A stretch of DNA of 64,000 nucleotides from Baekduia alba (GTDB taxonomy: Bacteria; Actinomycetota; Thermoleophilia; Solirubrobacterales; Solirubrobacteraceae), in assembly GCF_028416635.1 (NCBI RefSeq), contig NZ_CP114013.1:2356001-2420000 (forward strand). The letters are read 5' to 3'. The notes beneath the pieces were generated by a model. That model made no database searches. It saw only the letters and a program-made list of their open reading frames with translations, and had not been told where the DNA came from. Both the position numbers and the translations under genes were made by a program. This document shows positions 1-9,005 of the stretch, one piece after another; the stretch's first letter is position 1; every line of letters starts with the position of its first letter.

Positions 1-944
1 CGCCCGACGTCGCCGCGGTCATGGAGGTCTCCTCGCACGCGCTGGCGCTGCACCGCGCCGACGCGATCCACTGGGACGTCGCGGCGTTCACGAACCTCAC
101 GCAGGACCACCTCGACTTCCATGCCGACATGGAGGACTACTTCCAGGCCAAGCGCCTGCTGTTCGAGGTGGCCGCGGCGCAGGGCGCGACGCTCGTCACC
201 TGCGTGGACGACGCCTACGGCGCGCGCCTGGCGCGGGACTTCCCGGAGACGGTGACGATCGGGATCGACGCGCCGGACGCCGCGCTGCGGGCGGTCGACC
301 TGCGGCCCGGCGGCGCGTTCACCGACTTCACGGTCGACGGCCTGGCGCTGCGCGCGCCGCTGCCGGGGCGCTTCAACGTCCTCAACGCGCTGGTCGCGCT
401 GGCCGCCGCGCGGGCGCTGGGCGTCGACGACGCCACGATCGCCGCGGCGCTGCCGACCGCAGGCGGCGTCCCGGGGCGCTTCGAGCCCGTGGACGCCGGC
501 CAGGACTTCGCGGTCATCGTCGACTACTCGCACAAGCCCGACGCGCTGGACAACGTCCTGAGGACCGCCCGTGAGATGGCCACCAACAAGCTGATCGTGG
601 TCGTGGGCGCCGGCGGCGACCGCGACCGCGGCAAGCGCCCGCTGATGGGCGCCGCGGCCGCGCAGCACGCCGATCGCGTCGTCATCACCTCCGACAACCC
701 GCGCAGCGAGGATCCGGAGGCGATCATCGCGGCCGTCGCGGAGGGCGCCGGGCCCGACGCGCTGCGGGTCGCCGACCGGCGCGACGCGATCGTCGCCGCG
801 ATCGACGGCGCCGGGCCGGGCGACGTCGTCGTCATCGCCGGCAAGGGCCACGAGACCTACCAAGAGGTCGCCGGCGGCGTGAAGCTGCCGTTCGACGACC
901 GCGAAGTGGCTCGGGAGGCGCTGCGTGCGCGGCTGGAGCGCTGA
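1..944 (+). CDS. murE: UDP-N-acetylmuramoyl-tripeptide synthetase MurE, 3' part
   Basis: Cytoplasmic Mur ligase that adds the third residue of the peptidoglycan stem peptide. The gene enters from outside the window; the first whole codon is at base 3, and about 313 C-terminal residues are present. Visible motifs are AVMEVSSHAL in the central ATP-binding domain, DYSHKPDAL, and in the C-terminal domain DNPRSEDP and GKGHE. The DNPR box is the signature of enzymes that add meso-diaminopimelate rather than lysine, so a DAP-type wall is inferred. The N-terminal domain and P-loop lie outside. The 3' end overlaps murF by 20 bp, so the two are co-transcribed and probably translationally coupled. Confidence 0.96.
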   Translation, partial: PDVAAVMEVSSHALALHRADAIHWDVAAFTNLTQDHLDFHADMEDYFQAKRLLFEVAAAQGATLVTCVDDAYGARLARDFPETVTIGIDAPDAALRAVDLRPGGAFTDFTVDGLALRAPLPGRFNVLNALVALAAARALGVDDATIAAALPTAGGVPGRFEPVDAGQDFAVIVDYSHKPDALDNVLRTAREMATNKLIVVVGAGGDRDRGKRPLMGAAAAQHADRVVITSDNPRSEDPEAIIAAVAEGAGPDALRVADRRDAIVAAIDGAGPGDVVVIAGKGHETYQEVAGGVKLPFDDREVAREALRARLER

Positions 945-2238
945 CCGGGTCGCGGAGGCGGCGGGCGCGCGCCTGGTCACGCCGGCTGCGCGGACGGGCG
1001 CCGAGGGTCCGGCGCGCGCCGTGATCGACTCGCGCCACGCGGGGCCCGGCGACCTGTTCGTCGGCCTGCCGGGCGAGCGAGTGGACGGCGGGCGCTTCGC
1101 GACCGACGTCCTGGCGGCCGGCGCGTGGGGCGCGCTGGTCGGCGAGGACTGGATCCCGGCCGAGGCGCCGGCCGACGGGGTGATCCTGGTCGCCCCCGAC
1201 CCGCTGGCCGCGCTGCAGCGCCTCGCGACCGCCTGGCGGCGCGAGCTCGGCGCCGCCGGCTGCCGGGTGATCGGGATCACCGGCTCGACCGGCAAGACCT
1301 CCACCAAGGACCTGACGGCCGCGATGGTCGACCAGCAGCGCCGCGTCGTCGCCACGCCGTTGAACCTCAACACCGAGATCGGGCTCCCGCTCACGGTGCT
1401 CGGCGCGCCGTCGGGCACCGAGGTCCTGGTCCTGGAGATGGCGATGCGCGGGGCCGGGCAGATCGCCGAGCTGGCGCACATCGCCGAGCCCGACGTCGGC
1501 GTGATCGTCAACGTGGGGCCGGTCCACCTGGAGCTGCTCGGCACGATCGAGGCGATCGCGGCCACGAAGTCCGAGCTCCTGGAAGGGCTGCGCCCCGGCG
1601 GGACCGCCGTCGTCCCGGCCGACGAGCCGCTGCTGACCACGCACCTCGCGGCGCTGCCCGAGGGCGTCAGCACGGTGACCTTCGGCGCGCGCGGCGACGT
1701 GCGCGACCTGCCGGACGGCCTCGAGATCGGCTTCGAGAGCGCGCACATGTGCCAGAACGCGCTGGCCGCGCTGGCCGCGGCGCGGGCCGTCGGGGTCGAG
1801 CCGACAGGCCGCCTGGACGTCGCGCTGAGCGAGCTGCGCGGGCAGCGCCGGGAGCTGGCCGGGGACATCGTCGTCATCGACGACTGCTACAACGCCAACC
1901 CGATGTCGATGCGCGCCGCCCTCGACGACCTTGCCGCGTCCTCCTCAGGACGCCGCGTCGCCGTGCTTGGCGACATGCTGGAGCTGGGGCCCGACGAGGT
2001 GCGCTTCCACGAGGAGATCGGCGGCCACGCCCGCGCCGCCGGGGTCGACCTGCTGGTCACCGTCGGCCCGCTGGCCGCGGCGATGGGGCCGGCGTTCGGG
2101 GGCGAGGTGGTCGCGGTGGACGCGGCGGGGGAGGTCGTCGACGCCTTGGCGCCGCGTCTGAACGCCGGCGACACCGTGCTCGTGAAGGCCTCGCGCGGCG
2201 TCGGCCTGGAAGTCGTCGCTCAGGGATTGGCGGGCTAG
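925..2238 (+). CDS. murF: UDP-MurNAc-tripeptide:D-Ala-D-Ala ligase MurF
   Basis: Cytoplasmic ATP-dependent ligase that adds D-Ala-D-Ala to the UDP-MurNAc-tripeptide. The product is 437 aa, normal for the family. The ATP loop is ITGSTGKTSTKDL near residue 115, followed by LNLNTEIGLPL and, in the C-terminal domain, DDCYNANPMSMRAAL. The GTG start at 925 lies inside the end of murE; no other start restores the N-terminal domain. The stop codon abuts the ATG of mraY. Confidence 0.96.
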   Translation: MRGWSADRVAEAAGARLVTPAARTGAEGPARAVIDSRHAGPGDLFVGLPGERVDGGRFATDVLAAGAWGALVGEDWIPAEAPADGVILVAPDPLAALQRLATAWRRELGAAGCRVIGITGSTGKTSTKDLTAAMVDQQRRVVATPLNLNTEIGLPLTVLGAPSGTEVLVLEMAMRGAGQIAELAHIAEPDVGVIVNVGPVHLELLGTIEAIAATKSELLEGLRPGGTAVVPADEPLLTTHLAALPEGVSTVTFGARGDVRDLPDGLEIGFESAHMCQNALAALAAARAVGVEPTGRLDVALSELRGQRRELAGDIVVIDDCYNANPMSMRAALDDLAASSSGRRVAVLGDMLELGPDEVRFHEEIGGHARAAGVDLLVTVGPLAAAMGPAFGGEVVAVDAAGEVVDALAPRLNAGDTVLVKASRGVGLEVVAQGLAG

Positions 2239-3207
2239 ATGGGCGAGGTCCTCATCGCCGGGATGGCGTCCCTGCTCATCTGCATCTTCCTGAGCCCGAA
2301 GTTCATCTCCTACCTGCGGCGCCGCGAGTTCGGCCAGAACATCCGCGAGGAGGGGCCGGAGGGCCACCACGAGAAGGCCGGGACGCCCACGATGGGCGGC
2401 ATCATCATCTTCACGGCGATCTCGGTCCCGTTCCTGCTGCTCAGCGACTACGACTGGCGCTCGGTCGGCGTCTACCTCGCGGCGTTGTTGTCCGCGTTGC
2501 TCGGGTTCGCCGACGACTTCACGAAGATCATCCGGCGCCGCTCGCTCGGGCTGAGCGGCAAGGTGAAGCTCGGCGGCCAGGTCGCGATCGCGTTGTTGTT
2601 GTGGTACATCGCGACCCAGAAGGCCGACCTGCCGGCGACGCTGCGCCTGCGCACGATCGACGCGACCGTCGACCTCGGCGTGTTCTACCCGTTGTTCATC
2701 TACCTGGTCGTGGCCGGGACGACCAACGCGGTGAACCTGACCGACGGGCTGGACGGCCTCGCCGCCGGCTGCGCCGCGATCGTGTTGCTGGCCTACATCG
2801 GGATCACGTTCATCACCTCCGGTCAGACCGACCTGTCGCTGCTGGCCGGCTGCCTGGTCGGGGCGTGCGTCGGCTTCCTGTGGTTCAACGCGTTCCCGGC
2901 GACGATCTTCATGGGGGACACGGGCTCGCTCGGATTGGGCGGGGCGATCGCCGGGCTGGCGGTGATGACCAAGACCGAGGAGATCCTGATCCTCCTCGGC
3001 GGCATCTTCGTGGTCGAGGCCCTCAGCGTCCTGATCCAGGTCTTCAGCTTCCAGACCTTCCGCAAGCGCGTCTTCCTGATGGCGCCCATCCACCATCACT
3101 TCGAGATCCTGGGCTGGTCGGAGACCAAGATCATCCTGCGCTTCTGGATCATCGCCGCCGTCTGCGCCGCGTCGGGCTTCACGATCTACCAGCAGTCCAT
3201 CGCGTAG
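2239..3207 (+). CDS. mraY: Phospho-N-acetylmuramoyl-pentapeptide transferase MraY
   Basis: Integral membrane enzyme that moves phospho-MurNAc-pentapeptide from UDP to undecaprenyl phosphate, making lipid I. The product is 322 aa, with roughly ten hydrophobic segments. Family motifs are present: HHEKAGTPTMGG near residue 40, the acidic pair in FADDFTK, NLTDGLDGLAAG, FMGDTGSLGLGG and PIHHHFE. The ATG directly follows the murF stop with no spacer. It is the last gene before the co-directional cluster is interrupted by an antisense pseudogene. Confidence 0.97.
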   Translation: MGEVLIAGMASLLICIFLSPKFISYLRRREFGQNIREEGPEGHHEKAGTPTMGGIIIFTAISVPFLLLSDYDWRSVGVYLAALLSALLGFADDFTKIIRRRSLGLSGKVKLGGQVAIALLLWYIATQKADLPATLRLRTIDATVDLGVFYPLFIYLVVAGTTNAVNLTDGLDGLAAGCAAIVLLAYIGITFITSGQTDLSLLAGCLVGACVGFLWFNAFPATIFMGDTGSLGLGGAIAGLAVMTKTEEILILLGGIFVVEALSVLIQVFSFQTFRKRVFLMAPIHHHFEILGWSETKIILRFWIIAAVCAASGFTIYQQSIA

Positions 3208-3331
3208 GGGCGTTTCTCCGGGCCGCCTCGCCGCGCCTGAACGCACCCGCGGGAGCTTGATGGGCTGGCGCCCACCGGCGCTCCGCGGGCGCGCTCAGCC
3301 ACGACGATCCGGGCCGGAGAACCGCCCCTGC

Positions 3332-3906
3332 CTATCGTCTGCGCAGCTCCTCGTCGACCCGGACGCGGCGGGCGCTCGCCCCGCCGGAGCCGGGGTCGAT
3401 CGGACCTGGTCGACCGCGAGGGGCAGCGGGGTCGGCTGGAGGCGGTAGGTGACGATCGCGAGCGAGAGGTTGGAGCGCTCGTCGGCGAGGTTGCCGGTGC
3501 CGCCGGCGCCGATCGTGCCGCCGTTGACCTCCAGGCGGTGCGTGTGGGCGTCGAGAAGCATGATGGGGTGGTCGGGCGGCTGGCGGCGCAGCAGCTCAGG
3601 ACGCTGGCCCGCGCGGCGCAGGAACGGGTCGGTGAGTCCGCGCCATCCGCAGCCCGCCGACCCGGACGACCTGCGGCCCGTGCGAGCCGTCGGAGCGAGC
3701 CGGTCCAACTGCGTCAGCACGATCGCGCCGTCGGCGGCCAGGTCCTTCAACAACGTGTCGCCGTCGTGGCACGGCGAGATCCCGACGGCGATCTCACCCA
3801 CCGACAACCGGCGCTCCTGGGTGACGAGCGCGAGCGCGCCGACGGCTCCGGTGACGGCGGCGGCGGCGATGAGCAGGAGGGCGATGGCTCGGCGGAGTCG
3901 TGCCAC
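3332..3906 (-). pseudogene. Decayed metallophosphoesterase, antisense within the dcw cluster
   Basis: An open frame of 203 codons (3906 down to 3295, GTG start) has high GC at third positions but changes register internally. It begins with a signal/anchor helix (RRAIALLLIAAAAVTG), then reads GAIVLTQLDRLAP. The next coherent stretch, HGPQVVRVGGLRMA, is in another frame; the first frame resumes with GLTDPFLRRA and then AHTHRLEVNGGTIGAGGTGN. Near 3400 the best frame shifts again to IDPGSGGASARRVRVDEEL and stops at 3332. HTHR followed by NGGTIGAGGTGN resembles the C-terminal metal-binding segment of membrane-anchored metallophosphoesterases. The protein is too short to hold the usual catalytic domain, so a large internal deletion plus at least three frameshifts is inferred. 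Family assignment is from memory and was not searched. Confidence 0.6.
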
Positions 3907-3938
3907 TCCCCGGAGGACCGCCCAATACGCCGAACAAC

Positions 3939-3944
3939 TACCGT
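3939..3944 (+). promoter_or_regulatory. Candidate -10 box (TACCGT) upstream of murD
   Basis: TACCGT lies 12 nt before the murD ATG, close to the TANNNT-to-start spacing of many genes here. It would restart transcription of the downstream dcw genes after the antisense pseudogene. No -35 consensus is visible. Confidence 0.4.
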
Positions 3945-3956
3945 CAGCAGCGCAAT

Positions 3957-5303
3957 ATGCCGAACCGCCCGCCGCTGCCGCCCGGTCCCTTCCTCGTCGT
4001 CGGCCTCGCCCGTTCCGGGCAGGCCGCCGCCGCGCTCCTGCACGCGCGTGGGGAGGAGGTGATCGCGACCGATGGCGCCGCGGCCGAGCGGCTGCGCGCC
4101 AGCCTGCTGCCGCCGGAGGTCGAGGTCCACGCGGGCGTCGACGGCGTCGCGCTGCTGGAGCGGGTGCGCGCCGTCGTCAAGTCGCCGGGCGTCCCGCAGG
4201 AGGCGCCGGTCATCGCCGCGGCGCGGGCGCGCGGGATCCCGATCCTCGGCGAGCTGGAGCTTGCGTGGCGCTGCACGCCCAACGAGGTCATCGCGGTCAC
4301 CGGCACCAACGGCAAGACGACGACGACCGAGCTCCTCGGCCACCTGCACCGCGAGGCCGGCGTGCCGGTCGCGGTCGTCGGCAACGTCGGGACCGCCTAC
4401 TCGTCGCTCGCGCTGCCGGGGGGCTGGGCCGACGCCCACGACGCAAGTGCCGTCGTCGTCTGCGAGTGCTCGTCCTTCCAGCTCGAGGACACGAGCGCCT
4501 TCGCGCCCGAGGCCGCGGTCATACTCAACCTCGACAGCGACCACCTCGACCGCCACGGCTCGGTCGAGGCCTACCACCGGGCCAAGTTGAAGGTCTTCGC
4601 CAACCAGGGCAACGACGACATCGCGGTCGCGCCCGAGGACCTCGACGTCCCCGACCTCGGCGGCTGCGCGCGGCGCGTGCCGACCGGCGAGTCGCCCGAG
4701 GCCGAGCTGGCGCTGCGCGCCGGCACGCTGTGGTGGGACAGCGAGCCGCTCGTCCGCGTCGAGGAGCTGGCGCTGCGCGGCCCGCACAACGTCCGCAACG
4801 CGATGGCCGCCGCCGCCGTCGCGCTGGCCCGCGGGCTCGACGTCGACGCCGTCCGCGCCGGGCTGAAGACCTTCGCCGGCGTGCCCCACCGCCTCGAAGC
4901 GGTCGCCGAGCGCGACGGCGTCACCTACGTCAACGACTCCAAGGCCACCAACGTGGCCGCCGCACTTGTAGGCCTTGCCTCGTTCGAGGCGCCGGTCCAC
5001 GCGATCCTCGGCGGCCGCGGCAAGGGCGAGGACTACGCGCCGCTCAGGCCGGCCGTCGCGCAGCACTGCGGGCAGGGCGGCGCCGTGTACCTGATCGGGG
5101 AGGAGGCGGCCGCGCTGCACGACGCGCTCGAGGGCGCCGCGCCGCTCTACGACTGTGGCGATCTCACCACCGCGGTCCAGCGCGCGCGCGTCAACGCGCA
5201 GCCCGGCCACGCCGTCCTGCTCTCGCCCGCCTGCGCCTCCTACGACCAGTTCGAGAACTTCGAGGCGCGCGGGGAGGCTTTCCGGGAGGCGGCGCGAATG
5301 TAA
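3957..5303 (+). CDS. murD: UDP-N-acetylmuramoyl-L-alanine:D-glutamate ligase MurD
   Basis: Cytoplasmic Mur ligase that adds D-glutamate to UDP-MurNAc-L-Ala. The product is 448 aa. The N-terminal Rossmann motif FLVVGLARSGQAAA follows the start closely, then GTNGKTTTTELLG (ATP loop) and VTYVNDSKATNVAAA in the C-terminal domain. ATG 3957 is preferred to the upstream GTG at 3900, which would add 19 unconserved residues and read across the promoter region of the antisense pseudogene. The stop is 6 nt before the ATG of ftsW. Confidence 0.94.
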   Translation: MPNRPPLPPGPFLVVGLARSGQAAAALLHARGEEVIATDGAAAERLRASLLPPEVEVHAGVDGVALLERVRAVVKSPGVPQEAPVIAAARARGIPILGELELAWRCTPNEVIAVTGTNGKTTTTELLGHLHREAGVPVAVVGNVGTAYSSLALPGGWADAHDASAVVVCECSSFQLEDTSAFAPEAAVILNLDSDHLDRHGSVEAYHRAKLKVFANQGNDDIAVAPEDLDVPDLGGCARRVPTGESPEAELALRAGTLWWDSEPLVRVEELALRGPHNVRNAMAAAAVALARGLDVDAVRAGLKTFAGVPHRLEAVAERDGVTYVNDSKATNVAAALVGLASFEAPVHAILGGRGKGEDYAPLRPAVAQHCGQGGAVYLIGEEAAALHDALEGAAPLYDCGDLTTAVQRARVNAQPGHAVLLSPACASYDQFENFEARGEAFREAARM

Positions 5304-5309
5304 GGGCCG

Positions 5310-6554
5310 ATGGCCCGCCGCCGCCATCCCCACCCGATCGAGCACAGCATCTTGATCACCGCCACGCTCTGCCTCCTGGCAGTGGGTGCGGTGATGGTGT
5401 TCTCCGCCTCGTCGTCGCGCTCCCTGCTCTCCGGGCAGGGGGACGGCACGTCGTTCATGGTCAAGTACGTGGCCTACGGCGCGGTCGGGTTCGTCCTCAT
5501 GCAGCTGATCGCGCGGCGCGGCCTGGATCTCGTCCTGCGCGCCACGCAGCCGCTGCTGCTCGCGGCCTTCGTCTGCCTGGTGCTCGTCAAGACGCCGCTC
5601 GGCGTCTCGGTCAACGGCGCGACGCGCTGGCTCGGCGCCGGCCCGCTGGTCTTCCAGCCGTCGGAGCTGATGAAGCTCGCGCTCGTCCTCTACGCCGCCA
5701 AGCTCCTGGCCGAGCGGCCGAAGGTCCTGACGCGCCCGCAATACCTGATGCCCTTGGGCCTGGTCGCCGGCGGGGCGGTCCTGCTGATCGTCTCCCAGCC
5801 CGACCTCGGGACGGCGCTGGTCATCTGCTTCACGATGGCGGCGATGCTCGTCGCGGCGGGCATGCCGATCAAGTGGCTGGGCGTGGCGTCGGGCGGCGGC
5901 GCGATGCTCGTGTTCCTGTTCGCGATGGCCGAGCCGTACCGGCGCGACCGCCTGATGTCGTTCATGGACCCGTGGGCGCACGCCGGCGACGAGGGCTTCC
6001 AGGCGGTGCAGGGCCAGATCGCGCTCGGCTCCGGCGGCCTGTTCGGTCGCGGGCTCGGCCAGTCGCTGCAGAAGAACCTGTTCCTGCCCGAGGCCCACAC
6101 GGACTTCATCCTGGCCATCGTCGGCGAGGAGCTCGGCGTCGTCGGGATCTTCGGGATCCTGTTCCTGTACGGGTTGCTCGCCTACGCCGGCCTGCGGGTC
6201 GCCAAGAACGCGCGCGGCACCTACGCCAAGCTCGTCGCCGCCGGGATCACGTCGCTGTTCCTCTCCCAGGCGATGTTGAACGTCTTCACCGTGCTGGGCC
6301 TGGCGCCGCTGACCGGCGTGCCGCTGCCGTTCATCTCCTACGGGTCGACCAACCTCGTCGTGTTGCTCGTCGGGATGGGCATCCTGCTCAACGTCGCCAG
6401 CGGCGGCAACGTGAAGCTGCGCGCCGTCCCGGATGTGGCAGGGTCCAGGAGCAATGGCAGCACCCGGAGCAGCACCGACGATCCTGATCGCGGCCGGCGG
6501 GACGGCGGGGCACGTCGTTCCGGCGCTGGCGGTCGCCGACGCGCTGCGGGCTGA
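5310..6554 (+). CDS. ftsW: Peptidoglycan glycosyltransferase FtsW (SEDS family)
   Basis: Polytopic membrane glycosyltransferase of the divisome, polymerising lipid II with a partner class B PBP (not in the window). The product is 414 aa with about ten hydrophobic segments. Typical SEDS features are VMVFSASSSRSL near the N-terminus, VNGATRWLGAGPLVFQPSE, ISQPDLGTALVI-like text, EAHTDFILAIVGEELG, and near the end TGVPLPFISYGSTNLV. The conserved core ends near residue 370. The last ~35 residues are a polar Ser/Arg/Gly-rich tail encoded in sequence shared out of frame with the 5' end of murG (overlap 101 bp), which is unusually long. Confidence 0.94.
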   Translation: MARRRHPHPIEHSILITATLCLLAVGAVMVFSASSSRSLLSGQGDGTSFMVKYVAYGAVGFVLMQLIARRGLDLVLRATQPLLLAAFVCLVLVKTPLGVSVNGATRWLGAGPLVFQPSELMKLALVLYAAKLLAERPKVLTRPQYLMPLGLVAGGAVLLIVSQPDLGTALVICFTMAAMLVAAGMPIKWLGVASGGGAMLVFLFAMAEPYRRDRLMSFMDPWAHAGDEGFQAVQGQIALGSGGLFGRGLGQSLQKNLFLPEAHTDFILAIVGEELGVVGIFGILFLYGLLAYAGLRVAKNARGTYAKLVAAGITSLFLSQAMLNVFTVLGLAPLTGVPLPFISYGSTNLVVLLVGMGILLNVASGGNVKLRAVPDVAGSRSNGSTRSSTDDPDRGRRDGGARRSGAGGRRRAAG

Positions 6555-7536
6555 GGCCGGCGCGAACGTCGTCTTCGTCGGCGGGGAGCGGGCCGAGAAG
6601 ACCCTGGTTCCGGAGGCCGGCTACGAGCTGCGCCCGATCGCCGTGGAGGGGCTGAGCCGGACCAACCCGCTGAAGGCGGCGCGCGGTGCGCTGAAGGCCG
6701 CGACGGCCGTGCGGACCGCCCAGAAGATCCTGCGCGACGTGCGGCCCGACGCCGTGATGGGCGGCGGCGGCTACGTCGCCGGGCCCGTCGGCGCGGCGGC
6801 CGCGGCGGGGCGGATCCCGCTCGTGCTGACCGAGGCCGATTCGCACCTCGGCCTGACCAACCGGCTGCTGGCGCGGGCGGCGAGGCGCGTCTGCCTCGCG
6901 TTCCCGATCGCCGGCCGCGACGACCCGGACAAGTACCTGGTGACCGGCCGGCCGGTGCCGCCGCCGGTGACCGACCGCGACGGCGCGCGCGCCAGGTTCG
7001 GGCTCGGCGCCGGCGACACGTGCGTCCTGGTCTTCGGTGGCTCGCTCGGCGCGCGCTCGATCAACGAGGCATCGATCGACGCGTTCCGCGACGCCCCGTT
7101 CCGGGTCATCCACGCGTGCGGGACGCGCGACTACGCGGCGCTGCGCGAGCGCCTCGGGACGCCGCCGCCCGCCAACTACGACCTGCGCGAGTACATCACC
7201 CCGTTCGGGGACGCCCTGGCCGCGGCGGACCTCACGGTCGCCCGCGCCGGCGGCTCGATCTTCGAGGTCGCCGCGCACGGCCTGCCGGCGGTCCTGGTCC
7301 CGTACCCGCACGCCGCCGCCGACCACCAGACGGCCAACGCCCAGTGGATGGTCGACGCGGGCGCAGCGGTCCTGGTCCGCGACGGCGACGTGACGCCGCA
7401 GCGGCTGGACGAGGTCGTCGGCGGTCTGCTGCGCGACACCGCGAAGCTCGCGGCGATGGCCGCGGCGTCGCGGGGGCTGGCGCGGCCGGACGCGGCGCGC
7501 GACATCGCGCGCGAGATCCTGGCGGCTGCGGCATGA
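6454..7536 (+). CDS. murG: UDP-GlcNAc:lipid I N-acetylglucosaminyltransferase MurG
   Basis: Peripheral membrane glycosyltransferase (GT28) that converts lipid I to lipid II. The product is 360 aa. It shows ILIAAGGTAGHVVPALA at the N-terminus, GGGGYVAGPVG, the second-domain glycine loop VFGGSLGARSIN, RAGGSIFEVAAHGLP and VPYPHAAADHQTANA. ATG 6454 is chosen because it is preceded by AGGAG at a good distance and directly abuts the conserved glycine-rich start; an ATG at 6433 would add seven residues. The last codons and the stop lie within the first copy of an 89-bp tandem repeat. Confidence 0.95.
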   Translation: MAAPGAAPTILIAAGGTAGHVVPALAVADALRAEAGANVVFVGGERAEKTLVPEAGYELRPIAVEGLSRTNPLKAARGALKAATAVRTAQKILRDVRPDAVMGGGGYVAGPVGAAAAAGRIPLVLTEADSHLGLTNRLLARAARRVCLAFPIAGRDDPDKYLVTGRPVPPPVTDRDGARARFGLGAGDTCVLVFGGSLGARSINEASIDAFRDAPFRVIHACGTRDYAALRERLGTPPPANYDLREYITPFGDALAAADLTVARAGGSIFEVAAHGLPAVLVPYPHAAADHQTANAQWMVDAGAAVLVRDGDVTPQRLDEVVGGLLRDTAKLAAMAAASRGLARPDAARDIAREILAAAA

Positions 7537-7698
7537 CTCGGCCAGAGGCCTCGCAAGCCGGGCGGCAGCTCGCCCAGGGGCTCGCTCCCGCGGTATCGGG
7601 CGGCCATGGGGCGGCTGCGGCATGACTCGGCCAGAGGCCTCGCAAGCCGGGCGGCAGCTCGCCCAGGGGCTCGCTCCCGCGGTCTCGGGCGACCATGG
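7521..7698 (+). repeat. 89-bp tandem duplication joining murG and murC
   Basis: Two adjacent copies, 7521-7609 and 7610-7698, differ at only two positions (7595 versus 7684, and 7602 versus 7691). Each copy starts with GGCGGCTGCGGCATGA, which is the murG 3' end and stop in copy one. Each ends with the palindrome CCATGG, which in copy two supplies the ATG of murC. Read on the minus strand, each copy encodes a peptide containing GSEPLGELPPGLRGLWPSHA, running from the CCATGG. Bases 7561-7591 and 7650-7680 are the inverse of an identical 31-bp block inside fmt at 46762-46792. The near identity suggests a recent duplication of a dispersed element. Confidence 0.9.
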
Positions 7699-9005
7699 CT
7701 GACCGGTTGCCGTGGGAGGGCCGGAAGGTCCACCTCGTCGGCATCGGCGGCGCGGGCATGTCGGGTTGGGCGCGGGTCGCGGTGCAGCTCGGCGCCACCG
7801 TCAGCGGCAGCGACCGCGCCGAGTCGCCGGCGCTCGACAAGCTGCGGGCGCTCGGCGTCGACGTCCACGTCGGGCACGCCGCGGCCAACGTCCCCGACGG
7901 CGCCGACGTCTTCTTCTCGACCGCGATCCTGACCGACAACCCGGAGCGCGTCCCCGGCGCCCAGCCGCGTGCCGAGCTGCTGCGGGAGCTGACGTCGCTG
8001 AAGCGCGTCATCGCGATCGCCGGCGCGCACGGCAAGACCACGACGACCTCGATGACGGCCCACGCGCTGCTCGGCGCGGGCGCGAGCCCCGGCTACCTCA
8101 TCGGCGGCGCGCTGCGCACGACCGGCGAGAACGCGGACTGGGGTGCGGGGGAGTGGCTCGTGGTCGAGGCCGACGAGTCGGACCGCTCGATGCTGGCGCT
8201 CGACGTCGACGTCGCGGTCGTCCTCAACATCGAGCTCGACCACCACGCGACCTATGGCGGCTCGCTCGCCGGCCTGCACGCGGCGTTCGACGAGTTCCGC
8301 GCCCACGCCCACGCCGCGCGCGTCGTCGCACCGGAGCTCGCGCGTGCGGGCGACGAGGTCTTCTCCGTCACCGACCTCAGGCTCGAACCCGGCGGCTCCC
8401 GGTTCACCTGGCGCGGCCACGCGGTCGCCCTCCAGGTCCCCGGCGAGCACAACGCCCGCAACGCCGCCGCCGCGCTGGAGGCGATCCGCGCCGCCGGCGC
8501 CGCCGACGAGGCCGCGGCGGTCGCGGCGCTCGCGTCGTTCGCCGGCGCGGGCCGGCGGTTCGAGCGGCTGGGCGAGACCGCGTGCGGCGCGCTCGTCGTC
8601 GACGACTACGCCCACCACCCGACCGAGGTCGCCGCCACGATCGCCGCGGCGCGCTCCCTGCGGCCCCGTCGCCTCGTCGCCGTCTTCCAGCCCCACCTCT
8701 ACAGCCGCACCCAGGAGCTCCACCGCGAGTTCGGCGCCGCGCTGGCCCAGGCCGACGTCGCGGTCGCGCTCGACGTCTACCCGGCCCGCGAGCAGGCCGC
8801 GGACTTCCCGGGCGTCACCGGCCGCCTCATCGCCGAGGCGGCGGCCGACCACGCCGGTGGCCGGCCGGTCTTCTGGCTGCCGACGCTCGACACCGCCTAC
8901 TCCGTCCTGGCGCCCCGACTGCGCGCCGGCGACCTCGTGCTCGTGCTGGGCGCGGGCGACGTCGACCGCCTCGGCCGGCGGCTCGTCGCGGCGTCGCCGT
9001 CCTGA
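7695..9005 (+). CDS. murC: UDP-N-acetylmuramate:L-alanine ligase MurC
   Basis: Cytoplasmic ligase that adds L-alanine to UDP-MurNAc, the first stem-peptide step. The product is 436 aa. Seen: VHLVGIGGAGMSGWA near residue 12, GAHGKTTTTSMTAHALL (ATP loop), VVEADESDRSM, PGEHNARNAAAAL and DDYAHHPTEVAATI, all MurC hallmarks. The ATG sits in the CCATGG that ends the second copy of the 89-bp repeat, and no Shine-Dalgarno sequence is evident before it. Gene order murG-murC-ftsQ is typical of actinobacterial dcw clusters. Confidence 0.96.
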   Translation: MADRLPWEGRKVHLVGIGGAGMSGWARVAVQLGATVSGSDRAESPALDKLRALGVDVHVGHAAANVPDGADVFFSTAILTDNPERVPGAQPRAELLRELTSLKRVIAIAGAHGKTTTTSMTAHALLGAGASPGYLIGGALRTTGENADWGAGEWLVVEADESDRSMLALDVDVAVVLNIELDHHATYGGSLAGLHAAFDEFRAHAHAARVVAPELARAGDEVFSVTDLRLEPGGSRFTWRGHAVALQVPGEHNARNAAAALEAIRAAGAADEAAAVAALASFAGAGRRFERLGETACGALVVDDYAHHPTEVAATIAAARSLRPRRLVAVFQPHLYSRTQELHREFGAALAQADVAVALDVYPAREQAADFPGVTGRLIAEAAADHAGGRPVFWLPTLDTAYSVLAPRLRAGDLVLVLGAGDVDRLGRRLVAASPS

